Of a DNA stretch of 64,000 nucleotides, positions 26,906 to 39,290 are shown piece after piece. Numbering within the stretch: the first letter of the stretch is position 1; every line of letters begins with the position of its first letter. Position numbers and translations under genes: made by a program. The stretch is from Ooceraea biroi (lineage: Eukaryota; Arthropoda; Insecta; Hymenoptera; Formicidae). Where the stretch lies: positions 6,324,001 to 6,388,000 of the forward strand of contig NC_039506.1 in assembly GCF_003672135.1 (NCBI RefSeq), written 5' to 3'. The notes under the pieces were generated by a model. The model was not told the DNA's origin, ran no database searches, and was given only the letters and a program-made list of their open reading frames with translations.

Positions 26906-29273
26906 TATTCTTGATTACTCTTGATATCCTTACTTTCGCGTCGATTCTTTTGTCACTTCAACCGGAATCACTTTTTCTCTCTTAGGAATTACGTATTCAT
27001 AATTTCCCTTGCATCGACGTGTGAAACGCGAACGAGGATTGCGCACCCCAATCTCAATCTCTGAACGTCGAAAATAAAATAAAATTTCGCAACGTCCGTG
27101 CTGATGAACTTGAAATCGAAACGATTTTATAGCACTTGGGGTAAAAGTGAAGTACTTTGATCGGCAGACTCGTTGGGTTGATCGCGGTGTTGCTTCAACG
27201 AAGGTTCAACGTGAATTGAAAGGGGAGTGCATCGGTGCAGCTGTTACTGGTGAACACGCGCTCGGTCACGTGGCTCATGGTGTCCTTCTCTTTCTCTTGT
27301 ATAGCTTTTGATCAGGCGCACAACACCTGAATTTACATGGGTAAACCATTCTGCTATGCCAGATGCATAACTGTATAATGTATTTATTTATAAGGAAATA
27401 TATATAGAAAAAAATTAATTGAGCGATACAACAAGAACAAATTGACAGCCAAGTTGATTTGTATTAATTAGTAATTCGACAATACGCTAATTAGCATTTT
27501 TTATGTAAATATAAGGAAGCCTAGAAAATGACATTCTAAGAATATAAAAATATGTTTAGACAAAATCATATTGACAGTTTTGTGAAGATATAAGATACTG
27601 TCAAATTGTTATTTTTAAATATTATCGGTACTATTAAATAATTAAATCATATTTTATAATTATATGATGTTTTATCTTAATAAAACTTTAATTGTAGTAA
27701 AATTAAAAAAATAATAATTCGGAGAAGAATAGTATTTATCATTATATTAGCGATTTCGTGAAATATATTTTGTGTCTGCGCACAAGGATAAGTACTTTAA
27801 CGAAACATATCGATATCGAAAAGATAAAACCGTTGGTTCCAAAAATTAGTCCGATTCCTAAGAGATCAGCGCATTTATCTTAACTGTAGCAACAGCTGAA
27901 CAAGTTCCGCGATGTTCCATCTCCGTTGTATACTTGAACGAATCAGTTTCTTTAAAGCAGGTTCTTTGAAGCAGGTGTTCGCTTCTTTTCATAATGCAAA
28001 AGGCACCATCATGGCGTCGTGCACAAATAATTACGAAATCGCTGAAAAAAATGCATATTTCATATGTAACAAATAGTGATAGATATATAGATTGAAGGAA
28101 AATGTTTCAAAATGAAACGCACATTTATACGCAAAAGTAAAATTATGATTATCGTTGCAAAACGTGACAAGAACTTTTTCATTTTTACATGAGGAAGTGA
28201 CGAGATAATCTATTCGAGATTCTTGCTTGCAAACGCACAATTTCTTTTGCAGCAAACATATTCAAGAAATATAGAAATATATTGAGATAAAAGTATGATG
28301 AAACATCTAATCCAACCTTGATCCCACGTTCCGTAGAACAAGCGTTTCCCATACATAAATAACGCTTCGCCTGCACCTACACTATAATATATGGGTCCCA
28401 TTACACTGTATTGTATCAACCACCTATTACACGAGCTATTTTCTCGTTGCTCGGTCTCGATAAGCCGGCAAGGACCGACGTGGAAGATGAGAGTGATTCA
28501 TTATATCGATTGTCGACTCGCGCGGGATTTTTTTATATTATACGCGGAATATTAAAATCAAGAATGGAAGGTTACAATCAAGAATGTAAAGAAATTCAAC
28601 CTTAGAAGGTAGAAAATTTACACAAAGAAACATGAAATGTCAACGTATTATGCTAATTTTTTGCTATCAATTTATTAATTCTTTAACATCGCATAGAACC
28701 AATTATATAATATTGCTAATGTTTAATATTCTAGAGGATATCCCAAGACATTCATCTATTAATAACATATTCTTTACATCACAAAGAGAAAAAACTCTAA
28801 TACCATCTGTCGAGGCTATAATAATATAATTTTTATGATAAGCGTTTAAATTTGATCTGAAGAATTTTATCTTCAAATAATCTCAACAATATGCTATTAA
28901 TAAGTGATGCATTAAGTTTGAGATATTATATGCAAGATATTCCACAATTACCAGAGAGATAATTTGACAGATCCTATAGAACATTCTATTATGAATATGC
29001 CTTCCCCTTTCCTTCTCTCTCTCATCCTCTCACGCTTCTTTCCTCTCTGTTATGTTTTTCAGATATTTCAGTAGTATTCCATGTGATATTTTTCATTAGA
29101 ACATGTATTGCCAAAATGGGATACTTTTAGTTTACATTGACTGTAATTCATTGGTACATGTGATTTGAACATGAAATTTCAACAGACGCCACCTAATCAA
29201 TAAGAATTAGGAAACTTGTTTCACTATAATTATTTTTACTTTCATACTTATGTTGTCAAAATTTAAGTAATAT
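26906..29273. other. Spacer between TNF-receptor gene and oxygenase-like array
   Basis: The left few hundred bases should hold the 5' UTR and promoter of the minus-strand TNF-receptor gene. The remainder is AT-rich with only short random frames. No gene is recognised. Confidence 0.4.
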
Positions 29274-30003
29274 CGATCATAAACATAGTGCTCAAATAAG
29301 GTGACTGTCAAGTATCATATGTTCAGGGTAAGCTATTAAAATCTATAGATACATTCTTCTCTGAAAATACAAGAAATAATGAAAAGAGCAGATACTAAGA
29401 TTAAATTGTTTTGAAGGAAACATCAGATACTGTAAGTGTTTATTTTAAGAATGGAGATCTCTTTTGGAGAGTGATGTTTTTGACTATGAATCGAATTATA
29501 TAACATTTAAGTTAAAAGTGCACACAACAATTACTAAAATCTATAACACAAAACAAGGCTTAAAACCTTATTTTTGTCCAAGTTTCCAAGTTTTAATAAA
29601 AGAAGACTCTAAATCAAATTATATTATTCATTTCCGCATTTAAAGCAAAAGAACTTAACTCATAAGAAATTGTTACATTAACATAAATTTGCATCTTTAA
29701 ACGATTATGTTCACCTTTACACGATTCTATTCAATTATATATGACTATTATTTTACACTCTTGTAGAAAACTTAAGTTTGAAAAAATAGCTGGCATCAAC
29801 ATGAAAAAATCATTGATAAAACGAGTTTGTTTTAAACACTACTAATTGTAAGTATATAAAGCACACATCTAGAATATACATGAAGCAATTATCATTCCTT
29901 TTAAATGATTCGATAGACTGGTCAAAGTATAATATATTAGATTGGTGGGGAGAAATTATATAAGTACAATCCGAGCTTCGCAATTTTATCGACATAAACA
30001 AAT

Positions 30004-30032
30004 CGCAGAGTCGCAGAGTCGCAGAGTCGCAG
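30004..30032 (+). repeat. 8-bp tandem repeat next to the copy A start
   Basis: CGCAGAGT is repeated three times and followed by CGCAG, 51 bases before the ATG of copy A. Copy B has no such repeat at the matching place. Confidence 0.85.
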
Positions 30033-30082
30033 TACTACGCAGTATCTTCGCATCGTCTGCAAAGAAAGCGTTTACATAAAAT

Positions 30083-32333
30083 ATGGTAGCTTTTAATAAC
30101 ACGTTAAGTGACTGTGTTCAAAATTCCAAGGATAGTCTGAGTAATTCCTATGAATATGAAAATGTCGTAACATTCAAGAGTAGATTTGATCGAAAATTAT
30201 TTCCGGAAGATTTCGACGTATGGACTGTGCACAAACAATACACCTGGATTAACAAGAATCTCATCAAATTCTTTCCAAATGTGCCACAAAGTTTACTCAA
30301 TTACATTCCAGCTGCCTTTAAACAGCCAGATTTTGATCGATCACCAGTGGAAATACCCGAATGGCTGGACATGGAAAAGTATAGTAGAGGACAAAAATTT
30401 GTGCGTGAGAATTGGGCCTCAATTATGCTTTCGTCATTAATGGGCATTATCTGTTCCTATTCTTTCGATGATGTTCTAAAACCACTTATCATAACGAGAC
30501 AGTCTGATACGCCATATTTAGGATTCATAAGGTACTTTTTCTCTATATACTATATGGCTTGCGATCAAATCCTGATGAAAAAATAACTGAAATCTTGTGG
30601 TATTGATAGTGATTTGATTGATTTAACTATCTTTATGTTGTCAATACTATAACAAAGATCTGTTTCAAATACACTTGAAACATTCAAAGAAAAAATATAT
30701 GTGTGAGACATTTCTATTTCATTCAGTTTCTATTCTTATTCAACTTTGCTACGAATGTACCATGACTTACATGACACTATTTGACATGACTTATTTTATT
30801 AACACCAATAATAATTAATTTGTTGTATTATTTTTAACTAATACTTTCATATAAAAAACGCTCATAAATATTCATCATATATATCTTTTGCAGTAAGATA
30901 ATGAGTTTTCACTTTCACGCAACTATTATAAAAATTATAATTTAAGTTAAAAATTATCTACATCCTAAAAATGATTAAAATTGTTATTAGTATTTACTAT
31001 ACTAGTATAGTAAAAATATAGTATATAAAAATTATTAATATAATATAATTCTATTATTAGTATAGTATAGTTCTAGTAGATAGAATATAAGATAAAGTAC
31101 ATATAAAATGTTGTATTTTTTCAGACTTTTGCATAATGTCTTTATATGTAAACATTACAATAAATATATCTATACATGCACATGTTCTAAACAAAATAAA
31201 TCAGCGAAATAATCTAACAATTTTTAAAACAATTAATAATTTGCAAGATACCTATCGACTATACAACGACTATTCAACTGGTATAACGGTCAGCCTTGGG
31301 TTCAAGAAACAGCGGCATACAAAGATATGCAATATACACGTAGAATGCATTTAATGATAAGGAAAAAGTTGTGTCAACTCAATAATGAACAAATCAATAA
31401 TGCGTCAAAAATTGCGAAACCATGGTGCCCGGATCGTGAACTACTTTTAAAAGATTTTACCACACTTGCCCACTTGGAGAATTCGGACAGCGTCCTTATA
31501 CTATGTTCCATGATTCACCAAATAGACCAAAACCGGTATAAATAATGCAGATATGACAAGTATCCAGTGCAACTTTCTGGGATTGCTGTTTTATATCCGA
31601 CAATTATCGGAATTCATAATGCGACCGATGAAGATCTAGACGCCTTTTGTCACATGTGGAGATGTTATGGATATTTTCTTGGAATAGCAGATGAGTAAGA
31701 AAAATAAAACATATACATAATTAAAGATGATATTAAAATATTAACTCAACTTGTGATCATATTTGTGTAATTCGTCAGGTATAACTTTTGCCGTGGCAGT
31801 TTCGAAGAAATAAAACAACGGACGCAAAATTTTTATCAATGTTGGATAATACCTAATCTAAGGGATATTACACCTGAATGGGAACACATGACGAGATGTA
31901 TAATTGAATCCATGAATTATTATTCTTTAATGTGCATGTCATGTAAAACAATAATATTATTGACTACAGATATACTGAATTTAAGTATGTCGCATTTACA
32001 TGGATCACTCAGTTATCTGGAGTGGATTGCTTATAAGAGTTGGACGTGAGTAAGCCCGTAACATTTGTTAATGCAATATTGGTTTTCTAATTAATTTTAC
32101 GTGTCGATTCTACCAAATAATCTACTTCAAAATATGTGTATCCTACACTTTATTATTCCAATAATTGCAGGTTTATAATGCATTACGCCATGAGATTTTC
32201 AAGCCTTCGAATACTATTTAATAAAATGATGCAAAACATGTTTGAGGAAGCGGCCAACTTTACTCCAGAAAAACATGAAGAGCTACAAAAGAGATCAGAA
32301 AAACAATTATCGAATTTTTCTATTGTAGATTAA
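30083..32333 (+). pseudogene. DUF2236 oxygenase-like copy A, frameshifted in exon 2
   Basis: First of three paralogues of the mpaB / rubber-oxygenase-like catalytic family (DUF2236). Exons: 30083-30531, 31248-31694, 31779-32045, 32171-32333, with all introns in phase 2 as in copies B and C. Exons 1, 3 and 4 are open, and the C-terminus keeps the full tail ending SIVD. Exon 2 has three indels against copy B: one base lost near 31463, two gained near 31530 and one lost near 31580. They cancel in length, so exon 2 is 447 nt in both copies, but the shifted segment contains a TAA at about 31543. This is either a recent pseudogene or a consensus error in a near-identical repeat. Family motifs before the lesion are intact: PEWLDMEKYSRGQ, then WYNGQPW and RRMHLMIRKK. 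Confidence 0.75.
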
Positions 32334-32551
32334 AGGAAAACATGATTATATAAAAAGAATTTATTCTATTTATAATTCGCAAAACATTTCAGTTCAGTTA
32401 TATAGTTATTACACACATAATTTAAATTTTATTTGAATTTATATCTTTCCTATATTTTTATATCCATATAATTTAGTTACATTAGATATATTTACTCAAA
32501 ATTTCTATATGTTTAATATTATATAATAACATTTTCGTTTATGATAATATA

Positions 32552-33839
32552 TTGGGTTGGCCAAAAAGTAATTGCGTTTTTTTCCAATAGATGGACATAC
32601 ATGTCTTGAAATGTAACTAACTTCATTCTAAACCGCAAATTCATTATGTAGGTTAACAACTCACAGTTCAAGCTTGTTTTAGAAAAAGAAAGTACACGAT
32701 TTCGTTAACAATTGTTTGTTTGTCGTCGATTTCAAAATGGAAAATCAAAAAGAACATTTTCGTCATATTTTGTTTTATTACTTCCGAAAAGGGAAAAACG
32801 CTGTGCAAGCTCATAAAAAGTTATCTGATGTATATGGCGAAGATGCTTTAAAACTGCGGCAGTGTCAAAATTGGTTTACTAAATTTCGATCTGGAGATTT
32901 TAATGTGAAAGATGCACCACGCTCAGGAAGGCCAATCGAAATTGATGATGACAAAATAAAGGCACTGATCGATTCCAATCGGCGTTTAACGACACGAGAG
33001 ATTGCTGAGAATCTTAACATATCGAAATCGAGTGTTGAAAACCATTTAAAACGACTTGGATACATTAGTAAGCTCGATATTTTGGTACGACATGAGCTCA
33101 AAGAAATTCATCTCACTAAGCGTATTGACATCTGCAATTCTCTTTTGAAACGTGAGGAAAATGATCGATTTTTGAAACGTATGATAACAGGCGACGAAAA
33201 ATGGATCGTCTACAACAACATCAAACGAAAAAGATCGTGGAGCAAGCGTGATGAACCTGCTCAAAGCACTTCAAAAGCAGATATTCACCAAAGAAAGATT
33301 ATACTGTCAGTCTGGTGGGACTTTAAAGGTATTGTGTATTTTGAGCTGCTTGCAAGGAATCAAACCATTAATTCAGACGTATACTGTCGTCAACTAGATA
33401 AATTAAATAATGCCATCAAACAGAAACATCCAGAATTGGTGAATCGCAAAGGTGTTGTGTTTCACCATGATAACGCTAGACCACATACAAGTTTGGTCAC
33501 TCGTCAAAAATTGTTACAGCTTGGATGGGATGTGTTACCACATCCACCATATTCGCCAGACCTGGCACCATCAGATTACCATTTGTTTCGTTCTTTGCAA
33601 AACGCCTTGAATGGTAAAACCTTTACTGCTGATGAGGATATCAAATCGTTGTTGGAATTGTTTTTTGCTGAAAAAGATAAGAACTTTTTTGAGCGCGGAA
33701 TCATGAAGTTGCCTGAAAAGGGCAAAAGATAATCAAACAAAATGGACAATATATTGTTTAATAAAGTTTTTGTTTCCCATGAAAAATTCGCCTTTTATTT
33801 ATATAAAAAAAAAACGCAATTACTTTTTGGCCAACCCAA
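32552..33839 (+). mobile_element. mariner DNA transposon, 1288 bp
   Basis: Full-length mariner with perfect terminal inverted repeats of about 31 bp starting TTGGGTTGGCCAAAAAGTAA, flanked by a TA on each side (32550-32551 and 33840-33841), the usual target-site duplication. It carries one transposase gene and an AATAAA just after it. It lies in the 3' flank of copy A. The matching place in unit B, near 38090, is empty, so it inserted after the duplication. Confidence 0.95.
32737..33732 (+). pseudogene. mariner transposase, C-terminal frameshift, probably inactive
   Basis: Transposase of 331 aa from the ATG at 32737, in the sense orientation of the element. Seen: an N-terminal paired helix-turn-helix DNA-binding region (residues 1 to about 110), then the D,D34D catalytic triad: D in TGDEKW, D in HHDNARPH and D in APSDYHLF, with exactly 34 residues between the last two. 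Two defects show. The linker motif normally WVPHEL reads LVRHEL. Near 33723, after LPEK, a single base is missing compared with the family, so the frame ends early at KGKR; the usual C-terminal tail is still readable in the next frame. All three catalytic aspartates remain. Confidence 0.9.
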
Positions 33840-35523
33840 TATAATAAATATTTTTGGAAATAAAAATTAAAGATAATTTTAACACGAACAATTTATTAAT
33901 TACATATCACAAATCATTTATCATATTTAATTCTGGAAATATTGAATAATTTTAATATTTACTGTTCATATTGGTATTTCCTACGACATAGAAGCTTGAA
34001 GCACTATTGCAGTAATATTGCAACGTTGCTGCAAAAATTATAAGTGAAATTGCTAAGCCATAAGTTATTATGTTGATATTTGCATATTTTATACGATGTT
34101 TCGCCGAATAAAATATTCTGCATTACTAAGTCCCGCATATTATTACACGACGAGGTACACGCACGATTCGCAAAAACATTGTCGTTTTATAAATTGTCGA
34201 GCACACGAACATTGTAAATATGTAAATTATCCATTTTCTTCCATCCACTATCGATCTGTTTTATCAAATTTTCACATTTGTATCTATGCTGCCTAAATTT
34301 AAACAATTTTGATTAAGAAAAAAATATTATACGTATGTAAATATACTTAGTTTCTATTTCGATACAAATATAAATCACGAATGATAACTGCAGCATGCAT
34401 TTTCTTTACTTTTCACTTTACGAAAATAGAACAGTAAAATTATTAAATTAAAAGTTTATACAATTGTATCTATAACAAAGTTTAGAACGAAATAAAATTG
34501 ATAATGCAACGCAAGATTCAACATTTTAATCTTGACATTTACTGCACATTTTTTTACAGCAACTTTGTTCCGAGTATAATTAGCGTAAGTCGATCATAAA
34601 CATAGTGCTCAAATAAGATGACTGTCAAGTATCATATGTTCAGGGTAAGCTATTAAAATCTATAGATATATTCTTCTCTGAAAATACAAGAAATAATGAA
34701 AACAGCAGATACTAAGATTAAATTGTTTTGAAGGAAACATCAGATACTGTACGCGTTTGTTTTAAGAATGGAGACCTCTTTTGGAGGATCATGTTTTTGA
34801 TGATTCATGACTATGAATCGAATAATACAACATTTACGTTAAAAGTGCACACAATAATGTAGTGTGAAAACAAGACTTTATTTTCCAAACGTAAAAAAAT
34901 GGAAAATTACAGTTATCTTATGAGCTTGTTGGCGAATGTCGTACAATAATAAAAAAATTTGGCACTGTGTACACACGAAATGACTATCATCCACATTGGG
35001 GACACGATAAACGAATATGGGGATGCTTTTAGAAGTTTAGTTTTAGAAGAATTTAGAAGCGTAATAAAAAAGATTTATTTCTTTGAAAATTACGTTTACT
35101 CAATCATGGCCAAGCGTGCCAACAGAGCACAAAATTAGGTCCTTGATATCGTGCAAAAAGATTTCTCATTTTGCGCAACCAGTGAAGATTTATTTAAAAA
35201 ACTCATTTATTCCATCGACACGAAAAAAACTTAAACGTTAAGATTTAAGACTTAAGAGGTGCGACCAATTATAGTCGAGAATGTAAGCAGTCATTTTAAA
35301 ATGTAAAACAGCCGTGTAAAAATGTAAAATATAAAAGGCCGTGACACGAAAAAACTTAAGCAGTAAGACTTAAGACAACCACTGGTAAGGTCGATTTTGG
35401 AGAAAAGCGTGGCTCTCATAGATTGTCGCTAGTTAACGATACCGAAAGTTATCGATAAGCAAGTTACAGCATCTGACCCCAGTTATCTTCGCACCGTCTG
35501 TAAAGAAAGCGTTTATATAAAAT

Positions 35524-37815
35524 ATGATGACTTTTAATAACATGTTAAGTGATTGTGTTCAAAATTCCAAGGATAGTCTGAGTAATTTCTACGAATATGT
35601 TATAGCATTCAAGAATAGATTTGATCGAAAATTATTTCCGGAAGATTTCGACATATGGACTGTACACAAACAATACACCTGGATTAACAAGAATTTCATC
35701 ATATTCTTTCTAAATGTGCCACAAAGTTTACTCAATTACATCCCAGCTGCCTTTAAACAGCCAGATTTTGATCGATCACCAGTGGAGCTACCCGAATGGC
35801 TGGACATGGAAAAGTATAGTAGAGGACAAAAATTTGTGCGTGAGAATTATGCCGCAATTATGTTTTCGACATTGATAGGTACCATGTGTAATTATTCTTT
35901 CGACGATGGTCTGAAACCACTTATCATCACGGGACAGTCTGATACGCCATATTTAGGATTCACAAGGTATTTTTTCTTAATACGATCAAATCCTGATGAA
36001 AAAATAACTGAAATCTTGTGCTGTGTGATAACGATTTGATTGATTTAATTATCTTTATGTTTTCTGTACTACTTATAACAAAAATCTGTTTCAAATAAAA
36101 TTAATATAATATAGTTCTATTATTAGTATAGTTCTAATAGATAGAATAATATATAATATAAGAAAAATTTATGTACACTGAGAAAAAAATGTACTTGATC
36201 CAACGAAATGTTTTGTCACGGGCTGCCAACAACATATATACTTATTTCGACAAGTTATATTTTGAAACAAATATGTAGTTCTTGGATTACACATACGAGA
36301 ATTATAATCCAACAATTATATATTTGATTCAATATATAACTTGTTGAAATAAGTATATATTTTGTTGGCAGCCCGTGACAAAACATTTCGTTGGATCAAT
36401 TACATTTTTTTCTCAATGTATAAAAATACGATAGCGAAAAGTTCGCAAAAGATGAAAAAAACATTGCTAGATAATTTAATACATAAATAAATGCAAAATT
36501 TTTATACTTTTCCCAAATTGTGTATTTTATTCGGCGGTTAATAGACACGAAAAATTATACATCAATATCAGAAAAATAGGAAAGACTTATTATTATTGTT
36601 ATTAAATCCTTATTAAGATCAAAAGCACATATGTTGTATTTTTTCAGACTTTTGCATAATGTCTTTATATGTAAACATTACAATAAATATATCTATACAT
36701 GCACATGTTCTAAACAAAATAAATCAGCGAAATAATCTAACAATTTTTTTAAAACAAGTTAATAATTTGCAAGATACCTATCGACTATACAACGACTATT
36801 CAACTGGTATAACGGTCAGCCTTGGGTTCAAGAAACAGCGGCATACAAAGATATGCAATATACACGTAGAATGCATTTAATGATAAGGAAAAAGTTGTGT
36901 CAACTCAATAATGAACAAATCAATAATGCGTCAAAAATTGCGAAACCATGGTGCTCGGATCGTGAACTACTTTTAAAAGATTTTACCACAACTTGCCCAC
37001 TTGGGGAATTCGGACAGCGTCCTTATACTATGTTCCATGATTCACCATATAGACCACAAGGTATAAATAATGCAGATATGACAAGTACCCAGTGCAACTT
37101 TCTGGGATTTGCTGTTTTATATCCGACAATTATCGGAATTCATAATGCGACCGATGAAGATCTAGACGCCTTTTGTCACATGTGGAGATGTTATGGATAT
37201 TTTCTTGGAATAGCAGATGAGTAAGAAAAATAAAACATATACATAATTAAAGATGATATTAAAATATTAACTCAACTTGTGATCATATTTGTGTAATTCG
37301 TCAGGTATAACTTTTGCCGTGGCAGTTTCGAAGAAATAAAACAACGGACGCAAAATTTTTATCAATGTTGGATAATACCTAATCTAAGGGATATTACACC
37401 TGAATGGGAACACATGACGAGATGTATAATTGAATCCATGAATTATTATTCTTTAATGTGCATGTCATGTAAAACAATAATATTATTGACTACAGATATA
37501 CTGAATTTAAGTATGTCGCATTTACATGGATCACTCAGTTATCTGGAGTGGATTGCTTATAAGAGTTGGACGTGAGTAAGCCCGTAACATTTATTACTGC
37601 AATATTGGTTTTCTAATTAATTTTACGTGTTGATTCTGTCAAATAATCTACTTTAAAATATATGTATCCTACACTTTCATTATTTTAATAATTTCAGATT
37701 TGTAATGCATTACGCCATGAGATTTTCAAGTTTTCGAGTAATGCATAATAAAATAGTGCAAAAAATGGTTGCTAAAGCAGCAAACTTTACTCCTGAGAAA
37801 CATGAAGAACTATAA
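35524..37815 (+). CDS. DUF2236 oxygenase-like protein, copy B
   Basis: Four exons, introns all in phase 2: 35524-35966, 36774-37220, 37305-37571, 37698-37815; 424 aa. The family (mpaB / latex-clearing-protein catalytic fold) includes heme-dependent oxygenases in bacteria and an ER-bound cleavage enzyme in fungi; its role in insects is not known to me. Seen: PEWLDMEKYSRGQ (exon 1), WYNGQPW, the RRMHLMIRKK segment with the conserved histidine, and GIHNATDEDLDAFCHMWR with GYFLGIADE (exon 2), then FCRGSFEEIK and ITPEWEHMTR (exon 3). There is no signal peptide and no clear membrane span. A CAA codon of copies A and C is TAA here, removing the last 16-20 residues. Exon 2 to exon 3 is almost identical to copy A, while exon 1 is not. 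Confidence 0.8.
36176..36418. mobile_element. Palindromic MITE in intron 1 of copy B
   Basis: A 243-bp element that is one long palindrome. The left arm, from CACTGAGAAAAAAATGTA, matches the inverted right arm for about 100 bases with few differences. It is flanked by TA on both sides, suggesting mobilisation by a Tc1/mariner-type transposase. There is no coding capacity. It is absent from intron 1 of copy A, so it probably inserted after the duplication. Confidence 0.85.
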
Positions 37816-37951
37816 AAGAGATCAGAAAAACAATTATCGAACAAAAACATGATTATATAAAGAGAATTTGTTGTGTTTATAATTCGTAAAACATTTCAGT
37901 TCAGTTATATAGTTATTACACATTTAATTTTAATTTTATTTGAATTTATAT

Positions 37952-37953
<2 letters not shown>

Positions 37954-37991
<38 letters not shown>
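37954..37991. repeat. AT microsatellite
   Basis: Uninterrupted TA/AT dinucleotide run in the 3' flank of copy B. Confidence 0.9.
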
Positions 37992-37993
<2 letters not shown>

Positions 37994-38990
37994 GCATTAT
38001 GTACATTTACTCTTATTTTCTATATAAGTTTAATATTATATAATAACATTATCTTTTAAGATTTATATTAATATTATATATGTAAACTATAAATATTTTT
38101 TGAAATAAAAAGTAAAGATACTTTTACTATGATCAAGTGATTAATTACATATCACAAATCATTATGTAGTGTTTCATATTTAATTCTGGAAATATTGAAT
38201 ACTTTTAATATTTACTTTTGATATTTCGTCTTTTCCTGTGACATAGAAACTCGAAGTAATATTGCAGTAACATTGCAACGTTGCTGCGAAGATATTATAA
38301 TTCAAACTGCTAAGCCATGAGTTATTATGTTTGCACATTTTGTACAAATGTTTTGACGAATAAAATATTCTGCAGTACTAACAATAAGTTCCGTATAGTA
38401 TTACGCAACGAAGATATTATTACGCATATTATTACACGTACATAGTTGTCTTATTAAGAAATTACATTTTCAAAGAAAAAGAAGAAAACGAAATTACTCT
38501 TGCTTTTTGCTGTTGTGCAAAAATTAATATTGAACGATTAACGTCACAACGTTACAATGTCTGGAACGGTTAGTATAAATGTTATAGGTGAAGCGAATTC
38601 CTTGATAAAAAAGTGTTGAATAAACAAAACGTATATCTAGAATATTATGAAAAGTTTTTTGTTGCCAATTTTTACAGCAACTTTGTATCGAGATAACTAA
38701 TTACATAGTGATTAAAGTATAAGTAAGGTGGTAGTTCGGAATCATATGCAGAGTGTGTGAACCAATATAATCTCTAAATGAATTTCTCTCCGACAGTGTT
38801 GGATTAACTGGAAAATTCATGCCGATCTCCTTAGCAAAATTCAAACGCACAACTTTGCAGTAAGAATTAATACAAAGTTTTTGCGTTTGAACCCTGCCAA
38901 AGAAATCCACACGAATCTTCCGAAACACAAACTTTTGTCTTAATTCTTAATGCAGAGTTTTGCATTTAATTTGTGCTAACAAAGAACATA

Positions 38991-39010
38991 GACTTTTCGG
39001 TCAATCCAAT
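38991..39010. mobile_element. Possible relic of a mariner terminal repeat
   Basis: GACTTTTCGGTCAATCCAAT matches 16 of 20 bases of the right end of the mariner at 33839 and is likewise followed by ATA. No transposase remnant adjoins it. It could be the end of a decayed element or chance. Confidence 0.35.
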
Positions 39011-39290
39011 ATATTATATAATAATAAAAATGTAATGAAAATAGCCAAAGACAACATCAATATTTATACTAAATTTTTATCTGCGCATTTACTAATAAGA
39101 AAAATGAATACCTTATTGCAAATTAGTATTATTGTATAAAGTATTCTAATGAATTCCTTTTCTGTAAAATTATTAATATATTATTGTAAGAATAATGTTA
39201 ATAATATTCCAATATTTTCTCAGTTTTCTGCAAAGAAGTTGTTGACGCTAGCAGTGTTTGCGCTAGTGAGCAAAGATAAAAACTAAAGAG

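Larger units (their letters stand above)
29274..34590 (+). repeat. Tandem duplication, unit A
   Basis: First of two head-to-tail units. It starts at CGATCATAAACATAGTGCTC and ends after a stretch containing ACAGCAACTTTGT and CGAG; the same start recurs at 34591 and the same end near 38697. Without the 1.3 kb mariner it is about 4.0 kb, matching the 4.1 kb of unit B. It carries oxygenase-like copy A. The approximately 500 bases directly upstream of the copy A start (29525-30035) do not match unit B. Confidence 0.8.
34591..38698 (+). repeat. Tandem duplication, unit B
   Basis: Second head-to-tail unit, similar to unit A along most of its length, including far 5' flank, gene and 3' flank to about 38.4 kb. 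It lacks the mariner and carries a MITE in intron 1 of its gene. About 620 bases upstream of the copy B start (34857-35480) are unlike unit A, so the two copies probably have different promoters. Confidence 0.8.

Noticed and set aside
31136..31354. Frames starting MSLYVNITINISIHAHVLNK just before exon 2 in copies A and B
   Set aside because: They overlap the intron end and run through exon 2 in the wrong frame. The similarity between copies comes from the recent duplication.
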